Assembly (NCBI GenBank): GCA_035610365.1
Contig: CM069435.1
Span: 85,779,389 to 85,843,388 of the forward strand
Direction: 5' to 3'
Source of the DNA: Aquatica leii
Lineage: Eukaryota; Arthropoda; Insecta; Coleoptera; Lampyridae
DNA length: 64,000 nucleotides
The notes beneath the pieces were generated by a model. It had not been told where the DNA came from. It searched no databases and was given only the letters and a program-made list of their open reading frames with translations. Below are positions 48,982 through 59,369 of this stretch, one piece after another. A program made the translations under genes and the position numbers. The stretch's first letter is position 1. Each line of letters opens with the position of its first letter.

Positions 48982-50851
48982 CTAAAAAGTAAGTTATTGT
49001 AATGTTTTTACTTCGACGCTTAAATTTTAAACTGAGATTATTTATTATGAGTGATATTTGTACATATTTTTTTAAATACCATTACATAAAAACACAGTTC
49101 AAGAATAGTATAATACAATTTTTAGATTAAGAACGAGTGTTACTAAATGTTAAAATTTCGGGGTTTAATTCAAGTTTAAGCGTGGCACCCACAGACACGG
49201 ATACTAGAAAATTCATATCGAATGACAAAAATCGTTTCAGAAATTAGAAAAATGGTCAAATCTTTAAGGAAACTTGGATTTAAAACGAATAGAAAATAAT
49301 TAGATAAAATTCGAATCGGTAGTTGTTAATCGCTGTTACAAATCACTTACAAAAATCCTTGAAATATCTAGAAGATATAATACAGCAGTATGAGCTTAAT
49401 TTCAATAAAAATCTGACTAGTAGTTGCAGAAAGAGAAATTGAAATGGTCTAACTAACTACAATTTTTTTAATTACTTTTTTTGATGAAAGTTCTTATGAT
49501 AAAATTCAAACAACTGGATTTGTGAATTCCAAGTTTTAAAAAGAAACACGAAGAGTTCGATGTAAATGATGTAACATCAAGCTACTGTTCAGTTCATTTT
49601 CTGAGATTGCAAACGCCACTTGCGTGCAAGACCTGTGAAAAAGAAATCAAGTTTTTTAAGAACTGAGAATTATTCTCGCCTTAATTTGTACCCGATGAGC
49701 TATAATGCATTCGAAATCAATCGTCGTTTAGTAATTCTGATAAGGATGATAAATGATAAGCGCTGCTATGAATGTGATTCAAACTATCTATAACCTAATG
49801 AATTTGAACAATATCTTCAACAATAAGATGTCACAGCAGTTAACGATGCTACTAAACAGCGAGTCGACGAAAAGATATCCCATAAACAAACCAGTGCAAA
49901 GTGAACCAAAAAACAAAAAATATACTAATATACCTAAAGTGCTGAGAAGTGAGAATATTATACATTAAAACGATTAGTAATCAAGACTTTTATTACATGT
50001 GGAGTGAAGATATAGAAATACATAATGAAAATGGATTTAATAAACGAGATTGACGAAAAGAAATTAGTCAATATTAAAGTGTAGTATAGTAGGAAGTAAT
50101 TTTTTTAGAATAAAGAACCAATATAAACAATAGAGAATATAAAATTAACAAGGTGTTATCGTCAGAGAGCATAGCAACCAGAATTTAGAAACATAAGTAT
50201 GTGCACGAAATAATATTCAAAATGTAACGCGGCAGACACAAACAAAATTTTAAAAAATAACGAGACAATAATGTAATCAAATATATCAGAAGACTCCTAG
50301 GGAATGAATATAAGAGATAAACAAAAAACGAACATATAGAGACAAGACCAAGACACGCTCTCGATTCATTGACAAGATTACAAGTTGACAGATTACGATC
50401 CTCCTGCGAAAGACCAACGTCATCAGAAAATCGGCAAAGACGACAAAAAGAAAAATGATCTAACTGAAGACTACGTAAAACTCTGGACTAACAATGAAGC
50501 TGATAGAGAGATAGAGAGCCTATACGCAGAAGAGTCCACAAAAGTAATTATCTGCGAAATCATTGTCAGCAAATGCGTTGAAAAAAAAACCATAAAACAG
50601 ATCAGACTATGAAATGTCACTTGCATACACGTGCCAATCATAATGATACACCAGCAAAGAATAGAAGAATCCAAGACATTTTAAAGATATGGTTTCAACC
50701 AAATGGCATGTCAGTATTCATTCCGAAATACGAAGAATATTTCCTTTACCCTGAATTAATTGCCCGTAACGACATAAAACCCAAACGTCTTTTCTGAGAC
50801 GTAATCAGAGAACTTCGCGTACAGGCATCTTGGATCTAAAATACACCTTAA

Positions 50852-50866
50852 CTCTTATCCGGGCAA
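50852..50866 (+). repeat. left terminal inverted repeat of piggyBac-like element
   Basis: CTCTTATCCGGGCAA immediately after TTAA. Identical, inverted, to the right end. Confidence 0.88.
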
Positions 50867-51430
50867 CTGGGGTCCAACGGACCCACGCGGTGTTACAAAC
50901 GACTATATTTCAGTTAATTTTTAACTTTTGACAAAATGCCGCTGTGGTTTCTATGAAAATAGTATTAATTAAGTTTTTGTTTAGTCAAAGTTGGTAAATT
51001 TTATTTACTTTTCAATAAATAATTATCGTAATATAAAACTTACTTAACCGGGCAGTGTGAGTCCAATGGACCCTCGTGTGATACTTGAAATTGATGCATC
51101 TCATGTGTACGATATTTTCATAATTTATTAGGTATTCGTTTCAACCATTAGCGGATTTGAGAGTTACTTTGTTTTCAAGGCTAATTGTTATGGAAAATAG
51201 AATTAGTATGAAATGTTTGTAAACTAATCTATGTCATTCATTTAGTGGCAGTTAGATATTGTTCAAGTTATTCTTTTGTAATTATCTACTTATGGATTAT
51301 GAGTAATTTGCTATTAGCGGTGAGTACCTATTTATAATTGTATTTTATTGACAAATTTGGGTTTTATTTTTACAGGAAGTAATTAGTCTGGAATGCCTGT
51401 TATTCAAAAAGAAAAGTTTTAGTTGAATAG

Positions 51431-51646
51431 CAACACCCTGGTGCTAGACAAAGCATAGGAGTTTTTTTAGAAAAAGAGGAATCAGCCCCTAAAAGATTTA
51501 AACCTGAAAAAGCTTGTAAGAAGAGATGCCACATGTGCCCCGCAAGAAACGCAAGAAAACAAAGGCAATGTTGTAAAAAATGCTATAAAAATGTTTGTAA
51601 TCAACACTATGTCACTACTATTATCTGTAATAATTGCAATAAATAG
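51431..51646 (+). pseudogene. piggyBac transposase C-terminal cysteine-rich domain
   Basis: A 71-codon frame following a TAG. It reads GARQSIGVFLEKEESAPKRF, then KACKKRCHMCPARNARKQRQ, then CCKKCYKNVCNQHY and ICNNCNK before the stop. The spacing of CxxC pairs, with CxxHY between, is that of the zinc-binding domain at the end of piggyBac transposases, which in the family binds the terminal repeats. The rest of the transposase has been deleted, so it is a fragment, though it lacks internal stops. Confidence 0.8.
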
Positions 51647-51796
51647 TTTTTCTTATATTATAAGTGTTTATGTAAGTCTTATTTGTAATTATACTCCAGT
51701 AAAAACTACACAGTATAAGGGAGTTGATAAAAAAAGTGTAACTAAATAAGGTGGGTCCGTTGGACCCACAATGCTCGGTTACGTTGCTTAAAAGAC

Positions 51797-51811
51797 TTGC
51801 CCGGATAAGAG
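51797..51811 (-). repeat. right terminal inverted repeat of piggyBac-like element
   Basis: Reverse complement of the left 15 bp, followed by TTAA at 51812-51815. Confidence 0.88.
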
Positions 51812-52462
51812 TTAAGGGGTGTCAATGGAACCACCGCAATATTTGCCAATAAATGCTCTGACAACTAGCATAACTAGTCGCCATTGCTGGACCGCAAAGC
51901 GACCCTATGTAAAGCCAACACGAAAATCATCAGCACAGATCTTAACGCAAAGCATCCATCCAAAACCCTACCCATTAAGGTAAACATTAGAAATTTGTTT
52001 GATTGCGTTAGTTTTCGCGGTAAGATTGTTGCAGACAGATTAGCAAACCTATAATGGTTATGTAGAAAACCAACAATAAAAGACTCAGTTCAAACTACGT
52101 TTCGATTATGAACAACTGGGCCCTTGACATAAAGTTGCGAGTTAGAAATCAATCGCATCGACAAGTCAGAAGTGTAGTTTAGTCCCACACACGACGGCTT
52201 CGAATCGGAACGAATTTAGTACAAGAACAACTAAGCGTCAATAGTCATTCTGAAAGAAGAATTTGAGTTTGCAAATTGACACTCCAAAGCATACCAAGCG
52301 TTGAAAAAATATACGCAGGATTCGATAAAAAAACTTTAGATGAAAGCAGTCTTCGAGAGACAGTCAATGATGTAATTAGAACGTAGAGTTTATGTAATTT
52401 GTATAGGACATGTCACGTGATAAGCGCAGTACACAAAATTGACAAAACAAATTCATTTTTAC

Positions 52463-52762
52463 GAAAGGGGGAGTGTTCTGGTCTAATAGTCGATTGACGG
52501 TTGTTATTGCTTTCGTTGTAGAAATTGTGTTGTGTGCTAAAGTTTTGAAATTTTGAGCAGTACTAAAGTGTCTGACAACTCTACAAGTATAGTATTTGGT
52601 TTAGGCAAGTACACAAGTTCTTCAAATAAGTTCAGATTTTGTTTAATGTTTAGTGACTAACAACCAGAAAATTAAATAACAACAAATTTAAAATTAGCAT
52701 TAGTTCGCTAGGTAATTACAATTAAAATAAATGATTTTAAACTAAAACACTTTAATGTTACA
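52463..52762 (+). mobile_element. possible polypurine tract and 3' LTR
   Basis: GAAAGGGGGAG (52463-52473) followed directly by TGTTCTGG looks like a polypurine tract at the start of a 3' LTR. An AATAAA lies at about 52726 and a TTACA at about 52758-52762 could close a 289-bp LTR. No matching 5' LTR is visible in the window and upstream sequence (52150-52450) has no recognisable retroviral-type protein, so this is weak. Confidence 0.25.
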
Positions 52763-53399
52763 CCACTATTTTTGTCGTAATAAAACAATTGGCGTTTCGC
52801 TACTACATAGTATTTAGAAAGTCGCGCAGAAAAGCTCCGTCTACAGGCCCTTTACAAATTACGCAAACTTTACCTAACTATGTAACCCGACAAATTGAGA
52901 GAAAATGCACACTTCAAAGTAAAACTTGGAAAAAACTGTCCTAGAAAGTCCGCTTTACATCTCATGGAGGAACGAATAAAAGTACATCGACCTCGTTCTC
53001 AACATGTATTTCACTTTGGAAAAAGCACATCCAGAAAGAGAGCATAAGAGCTTTCGTAGCCACGACCAAGCTGTACCCCATAATGAGAAAAAAGCGTCTT
53101 GTCCCTGGACAAGAAGCTACCATTTTACATAAATTTACTTATTACACAAGTCATTTTTTTGTAGTTTGGAATTTGGCTCAATAAATTGATTACCTGTCTT
53201 TAGAAGTTGTTGGTTAGACTTAAATTAACTTTTTTAATTAAGGTTTAAACTACGACTTAGCACAAAAGCAATAATCAATGGAACTGAGTTTAAGTTAACC
53301 AAAGTTTAAATTATTATTGAAAAACCGGCTCTTACAGTCTCGTGTCTCAAGTTGATGCTTATATTTCTCGCGGAAACGATAACCTTAATAAGTGAGCTC

Positions 53400-56070
53400 C
53401 GTCTGTTGTTGCTAAATACCCCATCGGGCGCTTCCCCAGGTGGTGGATAAAGGAAAGACTCCCAGATATGGGTGTACCAAGGAAATCATACTCGGGGCGA
53501 ACCAAAATCTAGAATGAAAATAGACAGCAGCATTTCGAGGACTTCGCGGAAGCACAGGAAATTATTCTAGATTGTTTCAAGTAAGAACAGTGCACGACTC
53601 GACTGCAGTAGTGTTCGATGGCCCCCGTTCTGCAATACAGAAGGCAACGGGAAACCACTCTATTACAACTCCCTAGTACAACAAGCATGGCAGTTTCAAA
53701 TCAAATGGGCCTCAGTCCCCGGCGGACCTTAGATGGTTCGAGGCTGCTAAGAATTTACGGGTTAACTATGCGAATTTGTACATACGAGGAATGTTCTTAC
53801 AATGTATCACTGGAGATGAATAGGCTGAACATCGATGTAGTGGAAGTAAGCGAGATGAGATGGCCTGGTTCCGAGAATCACACAATTAGTGAGCCCTAAG
53901 TATATTTTTCTGGAAATAACGAAACTTGTTGGACCATGATGACTTCGTATATGAAACGAAAAAGGCGAAATGTTGAATACGTTTGCAACAGAAGAGCAAA
54001 TAGTGGTACATTTTTCAAACTACCAGCCCGTCGCTTATATACGTGGAAATCACCTGCAAATACATTGTACCATATAATAAGAAACCAGATAGATTTTATG
54101 CTGGTCAATAGGAGTTATTGAAACATTTTAACCGCAGTGATGACTTATCCCGGCGCTCACATTCCGTCAGATCACATCCCGTTAATTGGGTCAGCTAGAT
54201 TAAAACTGAAAAAAATGTTCTTCGCAATATTACAAAGCAAAACTGAAGAATCCAATAATAAAAGAGCAAGCAAAAGAACAGATGTCTGAAAAACTAAAAG
54301 CCAACAACACTATTGAGGACGTGAATATTGAAATTTATAAACTAAGATCTCTTGTGAAATCTGCAAGTGATATTATTCTTAAGCCTGACAAAAACAGAAA
54401 AAAGAAACAATAAATGACTGTTGGAATTCTAAATTTATTGGAAGAATGTCGACAAGTAAAAGACAAGGATCAAGAAAAATATAAAAAAACTCAAATAAAC
54501 TTTCGAAAGGAAATAAGACAAGCTAAAGAAACGTGGGCTCCTGAAAATGCCCCTAGAAGTAGAGTAGAAGACCTTGAAAAAAGACTCAAAGAAGCAAGTG
54601 CTATGTAACACCTATGCTTGGCCGCCAGCTAGATGAAAAAAACAATATTGTCATAGCTAAAAACAAGAGGATTTACACCTGGAAGAGGTATATCAGCGCT
54701 GTGTTCCAGGATGAGAGAAGTGATGCCCCAGTAATCATCGCTGACGTGGGTCCATTTGTTACCGCTGATAAACTGCGCAAGTCGACAAAATAAATGAAGG
54801 ATGGAAAAACTCCAGAACCAGACGACCTTCATACTGAAATTACTGGGCGAGGACGCAATAAAATGGGTATCAATAATATTTAATCATATTTATGCCACCG
54901 GAAATATCTCTCGAGACTGGTTAAATGTCACATTTACTCCTATACCCAAAAAAGACTGTGAAAACCATTGCAAAGATTATATGTTAATTAGCTTCATGAA
55001 CTACCTTCACAAATTATTTCTGAAAATAATCTATAAACGAATATATAACAAATGCGAGGAAAATAGTATCAAATACACAATACGGATTTAGAGAAGCACC
55101 GGGAACTAGAGAGGCTCTGTTCGTAATTCCGGTCTTATTCCAACGATGTAAGAATGTGAGCTGTTTACGTTTATATGATTAGGAAGACTTCCATAAGGTC
55201 CAGCACAATAAGATTATAGAAAATATGAAAGTGAAGGGTGGTTACTCGTATGATACAAATAGGCAGGGTTGTGTTATCCCCTACTCTATTTAACCTGTAC
55301 TCGGAGCATATATTTAACATGGCACTGGAGAATACAAGTGTCTCCAGGAATTGATGAATCGTGTCGTTAACGATAGCTCTGAGTATGGATTATCTCTTAA
55401 TATCAAGAAAACCAAGTTCGTGGTAATTAGTAAACTAACATCCAGCCCGGCCAACTGGTAATTAATAATCAACAAATTGAAAGAGCTACTAATTACACGT
55501 ATTTGGATACGATTAACGAGCATTGAGATCACTCTATAGAAATAAAATGCCGCATAGAAAAAAAAAGCCACCTTAAGTAAATTGGGACATCTATATAAAA
55601 GCAGAGACCTTAATTTACACACCAAACTAAGACTACTTAACGGTTATATCTTGTTTGTGCTCTTACATGGTGTACCGAATCTTAGACCTTGACGAAATCA
55701 TCCACAAAAAAAACTTGAAACGTTTGAGATGTAGCTAAACAGACGAATTTCTGAGTTGATAACGTTTCCAACGAGATTGTTCTAGAAATGCTTCAAAAAG
55801 AGACCGAAATGGACATAATTAAAAAACGCAAACAAGAATATTTCGAACACATAATGAGCAATCAAAAGAGATATGGCCTGCTCCAATTGATCTTCCAAGA
55901 AGGATCTAGGCAGAAGAGAATCTAGAAGGCACAGAATCTCCTGGTTGAAAAACTTTATAACTTGGTTTTCTATGTCTACACAAGGACTGTTTAGAGCAGC
56001 AGTCAGTAACGTTCAAATTAGCTTTCTTGTCGCTAACATCCGGAACGGATAGGCACATTCAGAAGAAGTA
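53400..56070 (+). mobile_element. RTE-like LINE (endonuclease-reverse transcriptase), degenerate, near full length
   Basis: The 5' part reads QMGLSPRRTLDGSRLLRIYG, then EMNRLNIDVVEVSEMRWPGS (endonuclease start, 53811-53870). The endonuclease is internally deleted and resumes with GTFFKLPARRLYTWKSPANT, NQIDFMLVNRSY and TYPGAHIPSDHIPLIGS (54004-54200). RT traces follow, including KMKDGKTPEPDDLHTEI (about 54790), FTPIPKKDCENHCKDYMLIS (about 54930) and VVLSPTLFNLYSEHIF (about 55270). The active-site YADD block is missing. The C-terminus reads KRKQEYFEHIMSNQKRYGLL (about 55820) and SWLKNFITWF. It ends at an AGAAGAAG tail (56061-56068). Many stops are present. It lies antisense to trio in its 7.6-kb intron. 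Confidence 0.85.
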
Positions 56071-56601
56071 AGCCAAACGTTGCCAACTTCAGTTTCAATA
56101 TTGATCAGATCCAGGAAGACAATAATATTTTAGTGTAGACTCCTGTCGTAGAAACCTTTGCTACTATTGCGCGAAAAACGTTTCACTACTAGTACTATAA
56201 GCAATGACTTGATACTAATCATGTGTTTATTTATTACGAATTAAAATTGCTCGCAATTTAGTAAATCCAATAGTGGAAATAATAGTACATAGACAATTTG
56301 GAATTTTATTATTATAGCCGAGATTCATAAAAAGGTCTACTTAAACTTAAACATAATTCACAGAGTTATCGGAACTAATTATTTTATAATTCGACAATAT
56401 TGTTACAACACTAGTAAGGAAGAACTTGTGCAAAAAATAGCTACCAAAAAATTGTGGTAGAACCCTTGAAAATAAAGCAATTTACTCCAAAATAAAAACT
56501 ACAGAATAAATTAAACAAGGCATGAACACGTTGATTTCGAAAACATAACCTCAATTGTCTCGCATAATTTTAATTATTAAAAAAAAATATCAAAAACGTA
56601 C

Positions 56602-56843
56602 CTGCTTGACCGTTGACTATGTGGTTTTAATTTAGCCGGGCTCTTAGGCAAAGATAAAGGTAACGCTCCGCTAAAGTACGTTTCTTGAATAACTTCTCTT
56701 AGTTTTTTCACCCAAAGCTGTTTTGTGTCCAGAGAAGAGGCTCTAAGAACGATGCGATAATCCGATATTGGAGCCCGGCCGGTCCATACCGCAAACTTAC
56801 ACTCATCCCCTTCCATATGTTCCGTAACACCAAGTTCTGATGT
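56602..56843 (-). CDS. trio: trio exon: second half of PH domain of GEF1
   Basis: The exon starts TSELGVTEHMEGD, a strongly conserved Trio/Kalirin PH segment. It continues CKFAVWTGRAPISDYRIVL and then the PH C-terminal helix (KQLWVKKLREVIQETYF, with the expected tryptophan). It ends in a proline- and lysine-rich linker (LPKSPAKLKPHSQRSS). The acceptor is tttttag before 56843 and the donor is GTACGT after 56602. Two bases (AG) of an Arg codon are left over and are completed by the exon at 48981. The downstream intron is about 7.6 kb and contains a piggyBac-like element and a LINE in the opposite orientation. Confidence 0.95.
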
Positions 56844-56893
56844 CTAAAAATTAAATAACGAAACCACTGTTATTGTTAAAAGAATTAATTTAC

Positions 56894-57154
56894 CATTAAT
56901 TTGTTTTTATAAATATATTTAACTTTTCCAGCAGAATCCTTAACTTCTTTTGTGAATAATAAATACAATTCAAAAAGAAAGATATGTCGATCTCGTCCTT
57001 TTCGTATTAATTGTTTAGGATCCCACACGCTAAACGCGTCTTGTAATACAACTTCGCCTAGTTTATCTGCAGATACATCACAGCCTTCGAGGAGAGATAA
57101 ATGCATAACATCGTTAGCTTTCTTTGGTACATTTAACATGACTTCTAATCCATC
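56894..57154 (-). CDS. trio: trio exon: end of DH and start of PH of GEF1
   Basis: This 87-codon, phase-0 exon begins DGLEVMLNVPKKANDVMH, the last DH helix of Trio GEF1. It runs into the first strands of the pleckstrin-homology domain (QDAFSVWDPKQLIRKGRDRH, then HIFLFELYLLFTKE). It joins directly to GEIK of the preceding exon. The acceptor is gttatag and the donor is GTAAAT after the ATG codon at 56896-56894. The intron on its 5' side is 45 bp and the one on its 3' side is 50 bp. The DH-PH pair is the catalytic module, with the PH domain assisting nucleotide exchange and membrane contact. The sequence is intact. Confidence 0.96.
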
Positions 57155-57199
57155 CTATAACATAATGATTACACAACGAAGTTATTAAAAAAAACTAAC

Positions 57200-57674
57200 C
57201 TTAATTTCGCCTTGTCCTTCTTGACAACAAGACTGCAAATCTTTCAGCAACAATTGATATTTAGTAATTCGTTGAACAGGTTTAATCAAGTACGCCGCAA
57301 TGGGATGTTCAACTTTGTGTTTCTTCTGAAGTTCTTCAAAAAAATTTCCTCCTTGTTGTACTAACAATGTGTTCGATTCTGGTTTATTTTTACAGTAGTA
57401 AACATACATGTCGAACTTTTGAGCCCAAGTTACGAAACAATGACCCACATCTTCAGGCATCGTTTCATACTTTTCTAACTCTTTTAAAAATATAGAATTG
57501 TGAAAGTTATAAATTTCTTCCATGTTTCCAAAAATCACATCTTCTTTCTTAAGTAACGCTACAGGTGTTCCATTACCATTGCCAGTTCTCATTTCTTTTA
57601 AAAACGATTTAATGCAGGTTTCTAAGTCTTTGACATAGGTTCGTTCTGTTTGTAGCAACTCGGCCATAATAAAT
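57200..57674 (-). CDS. trio: trio exon: DH (RhoGEF) domain of GEF1, main part
   Basis: This exon holds most of the Dbl-homology domain that catalyses GDP release from Rac/Rho GTPases. It opens with [17 protein letters not shown], the conserved first DH helix. It ends with [16 protein letters not shown], the third conserved DH helix, followed by [10 protein letters not shown], a signature of the Trio/Kalirin GEF1 class. The acceptor is tttaaag before 57674. The first base completes the Glu codon split with the preceding exon. The donor GTTAGT follows the codon for the final Lys, in phase 0. The upstream intron is only 57 bp. Family knowledge says GEF1 of fly and mammalian Trio acts on Rac-type GTPases in axon guidance and cytoskeletal control. 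No disruption is visible. Confidence 0.96.
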
Positions 57675-57731
57675 CTTTAAAAAAATGTATATTTAGCTTA
57701 AAAAATAATAAAAACGTGTACTAATACTTAC

Positions 57732-59369
57732 TCCTTTCTTCTCGCGGATTTACGTTTTTCTTCGTTAAGTTCTTTAAGCTCTTTCACGGCAGCTTCTTTA
57801 ACTTTAGCTTCCAGACTTGGATCCGAATTTCTATCAATCGAAAGCTCTTTCTTCTCACTTTCTTCAGCTTGAATTCCAAGCATGTCTTCCAACTGTTGTC
57901 GGTAATTATCCATTCGCGAACTGAAATCTTTATATCGATTGTCCACCGCTGCAACCCATTGTTTAATTGCGCTAGCATGTGCATGTCCCTTCTCTACTAA
58001 ACTATCGGCAAGTTGAATCAGTAACTTTACTCTTTCTCGTGTTTCCTTGGCTGTGCCTTTAAACTCGTTGTGTTCCCTTAATAAACTCTCAGTTTCTTCT
58101 ATGTTAGTGCCCAAGTTCGTTGCATGCGTGGTTAGGTAGCACTCACCGGTGTCATGAATCCATTCGATTGCCTGTCGAGCAGAGCGCTCAAATAAAACAA
58201 ACTGTTGACATTGATCTAATCTCTTTTTCCTTTGCGTCCAATGTTCTAATACTTTGTTCTCCTGTGTTAACAACTTCTCTAAAATACCTTTCACTCTTGT
58301 TTCTTGATTCCCTGTTCCAGGTGGGTAATTATAAAACTGCAAACTCCTAGTCGTGTATTTTAAAAAAGTTTCTGCCGTTCTGCGAGCCAGCGTGCAGGCT
58401 TTTAAAAACGCTTCTTTTTGTTCTTGATGTTTATTAATTAATTGAGAGATCGCAGTGGCTTTATCCATATTTAAGCCTTGATGTGTATTCGCGCACCAAT
58501 CTTCGTCCCTTTTATATTCTCGTTCTAAACTATCAAGTACAGAACATACTTGTTCGGCAGTTTTATAAAAATTTAAACTAGCTGTTACCAGCTTATGACG
58601 TTCTTCTGCACAAGTTACCAGTTGTTGCCACCGTTTAGTAACTTCTTCAGATATTTCCCTTATGCTTTGCGGATCATAATGGTTTCCGTTAATTAAAGCG
58701 TCTGCGCGGTATTTAACTTGCACAGCAGAAGTATGAGTTTTTTCAATCGCTACTTGAAATTGTTCGTGTTCTTTCTTCAAAAGTTCCGCATCGGCTAAAC
58801 TATTCGGTATAGCAAAACTTGCCATAAGCATCGACTCCCCGTTACGTATCCAACTAATAACTTGATTCGCGTCGTTTTGGAACTGGCTCAATTGTATACA
58901 CTGTTCGAGTTTAATTCTTTTAACTTCAGCTAAATCTTCTAAATCTACTTCTCGATCGTGTAAAAACTCTAACAAAACTTGAACTCTTGTTTGTGCGTTG
59001 TACTGCGAATCCGCCATGATACACACACCCGAATTCTCAAACACTTGTACCAATTCCTGACCCTGTTGAAGAATTTGGAATGTTGTATTCTGCATTTGAC
59101 TAACGCTTTCATTGTGAAGTCTCAAGTATTGCTCGGCTTTAGCAATATCTCTCGTTAGTTCACTATGCTGTAGTTCTTCGGACCACATTTCTAATTGTGA
59201 AGATACTTCAAGCGCATCTCGTTCAAAAACTCTTAGACGTAAACATAAATCAAGGCGTAATTTGCGTGCTGACCAAAGTTCTTCCAAATCACTTCTTTGC
59301 TTTGATAGTCGATCCAGTGCCGCTTCTACTGCCGATACAGAACCTGTCGTGTCCATATCTCCTACAGAT
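57732..59369 (-). CDS. trio: trio, internal exon: spectrin repeats
   Basis: This is a 546-codon exon of the Rho guanine-nucleotide exchange factor Trio. It is helical and charged and carries the recurring spectrin-repeat pattern: tryptophans in LEELW, VISWI, KRWQQL, EHWTQR and KQWVAA contexts mark successive repeat starts, giving about four to five repeats. The C-terminal lysine/arginine-rich linker (ending KSARRK) leads into the DH domain. The acceptor is ttttcag before 59369 and the donor is GTAAGT at 57731-57726. The exon starts with one base finishing a split codon and ends with two bases of the next, and the next exon completes it to give KEFIMAEL. An ATG at 59386 lies in the intron and is not a start. 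In Trio proteins the spectrin repeats are protein-interaction scaffolds upstream of GEF1. The exons before this one lie beyond the window. Confidence 0.95.

Larger units (their letters stand above)
50852..51811 (+). mobile_element. piggyBac-like element, internally deleted, 960 bp
   Basis: Flanked by TTAA on both sides (50848-50851 and 51812-51815), the piggyBac target. Perfect 15-bp inverted ends, CTCTTATCCGGGCAA, lie at 50852-50866 and 51797-51811. Subterminal palindromic repeats GGGTCCAACGGACCC (50870-50884) and its complement (51753-51767) lie in inverted orientation, and a further diverged copy (AGTCCAATGGACCC) lies near 51059-51072. The DDD catalytic domain is missing and only the C-terminal domain remains. 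Confidence 0.88.
48982..56601 (-). other. trio: trio intron, 7.6 kb
   Basis: This is the intron between the PH exon and the linker exon. It is bounded by GTACGT and TTTTTAG, and the split Arg codon confirms the join. It contains the piggyBac-like element (50852-51811), a possible LTR end (about 52463-52762) and an antisense LINE (53400-56070). The pieces 48985-50845 and 56080-56600 show nothing beyond AT-rich sequence and A-rich open frames without recognisable protein. Confidence 0.85.

Noticed and set aside
57784-58350. Additional frames over the trio exons (57784-57984 minus, 58120-58350 plus, 56952-57188 plus)
   Set aside because: Overlap with conserved trio coding sequence in other frames; no independent evidence.
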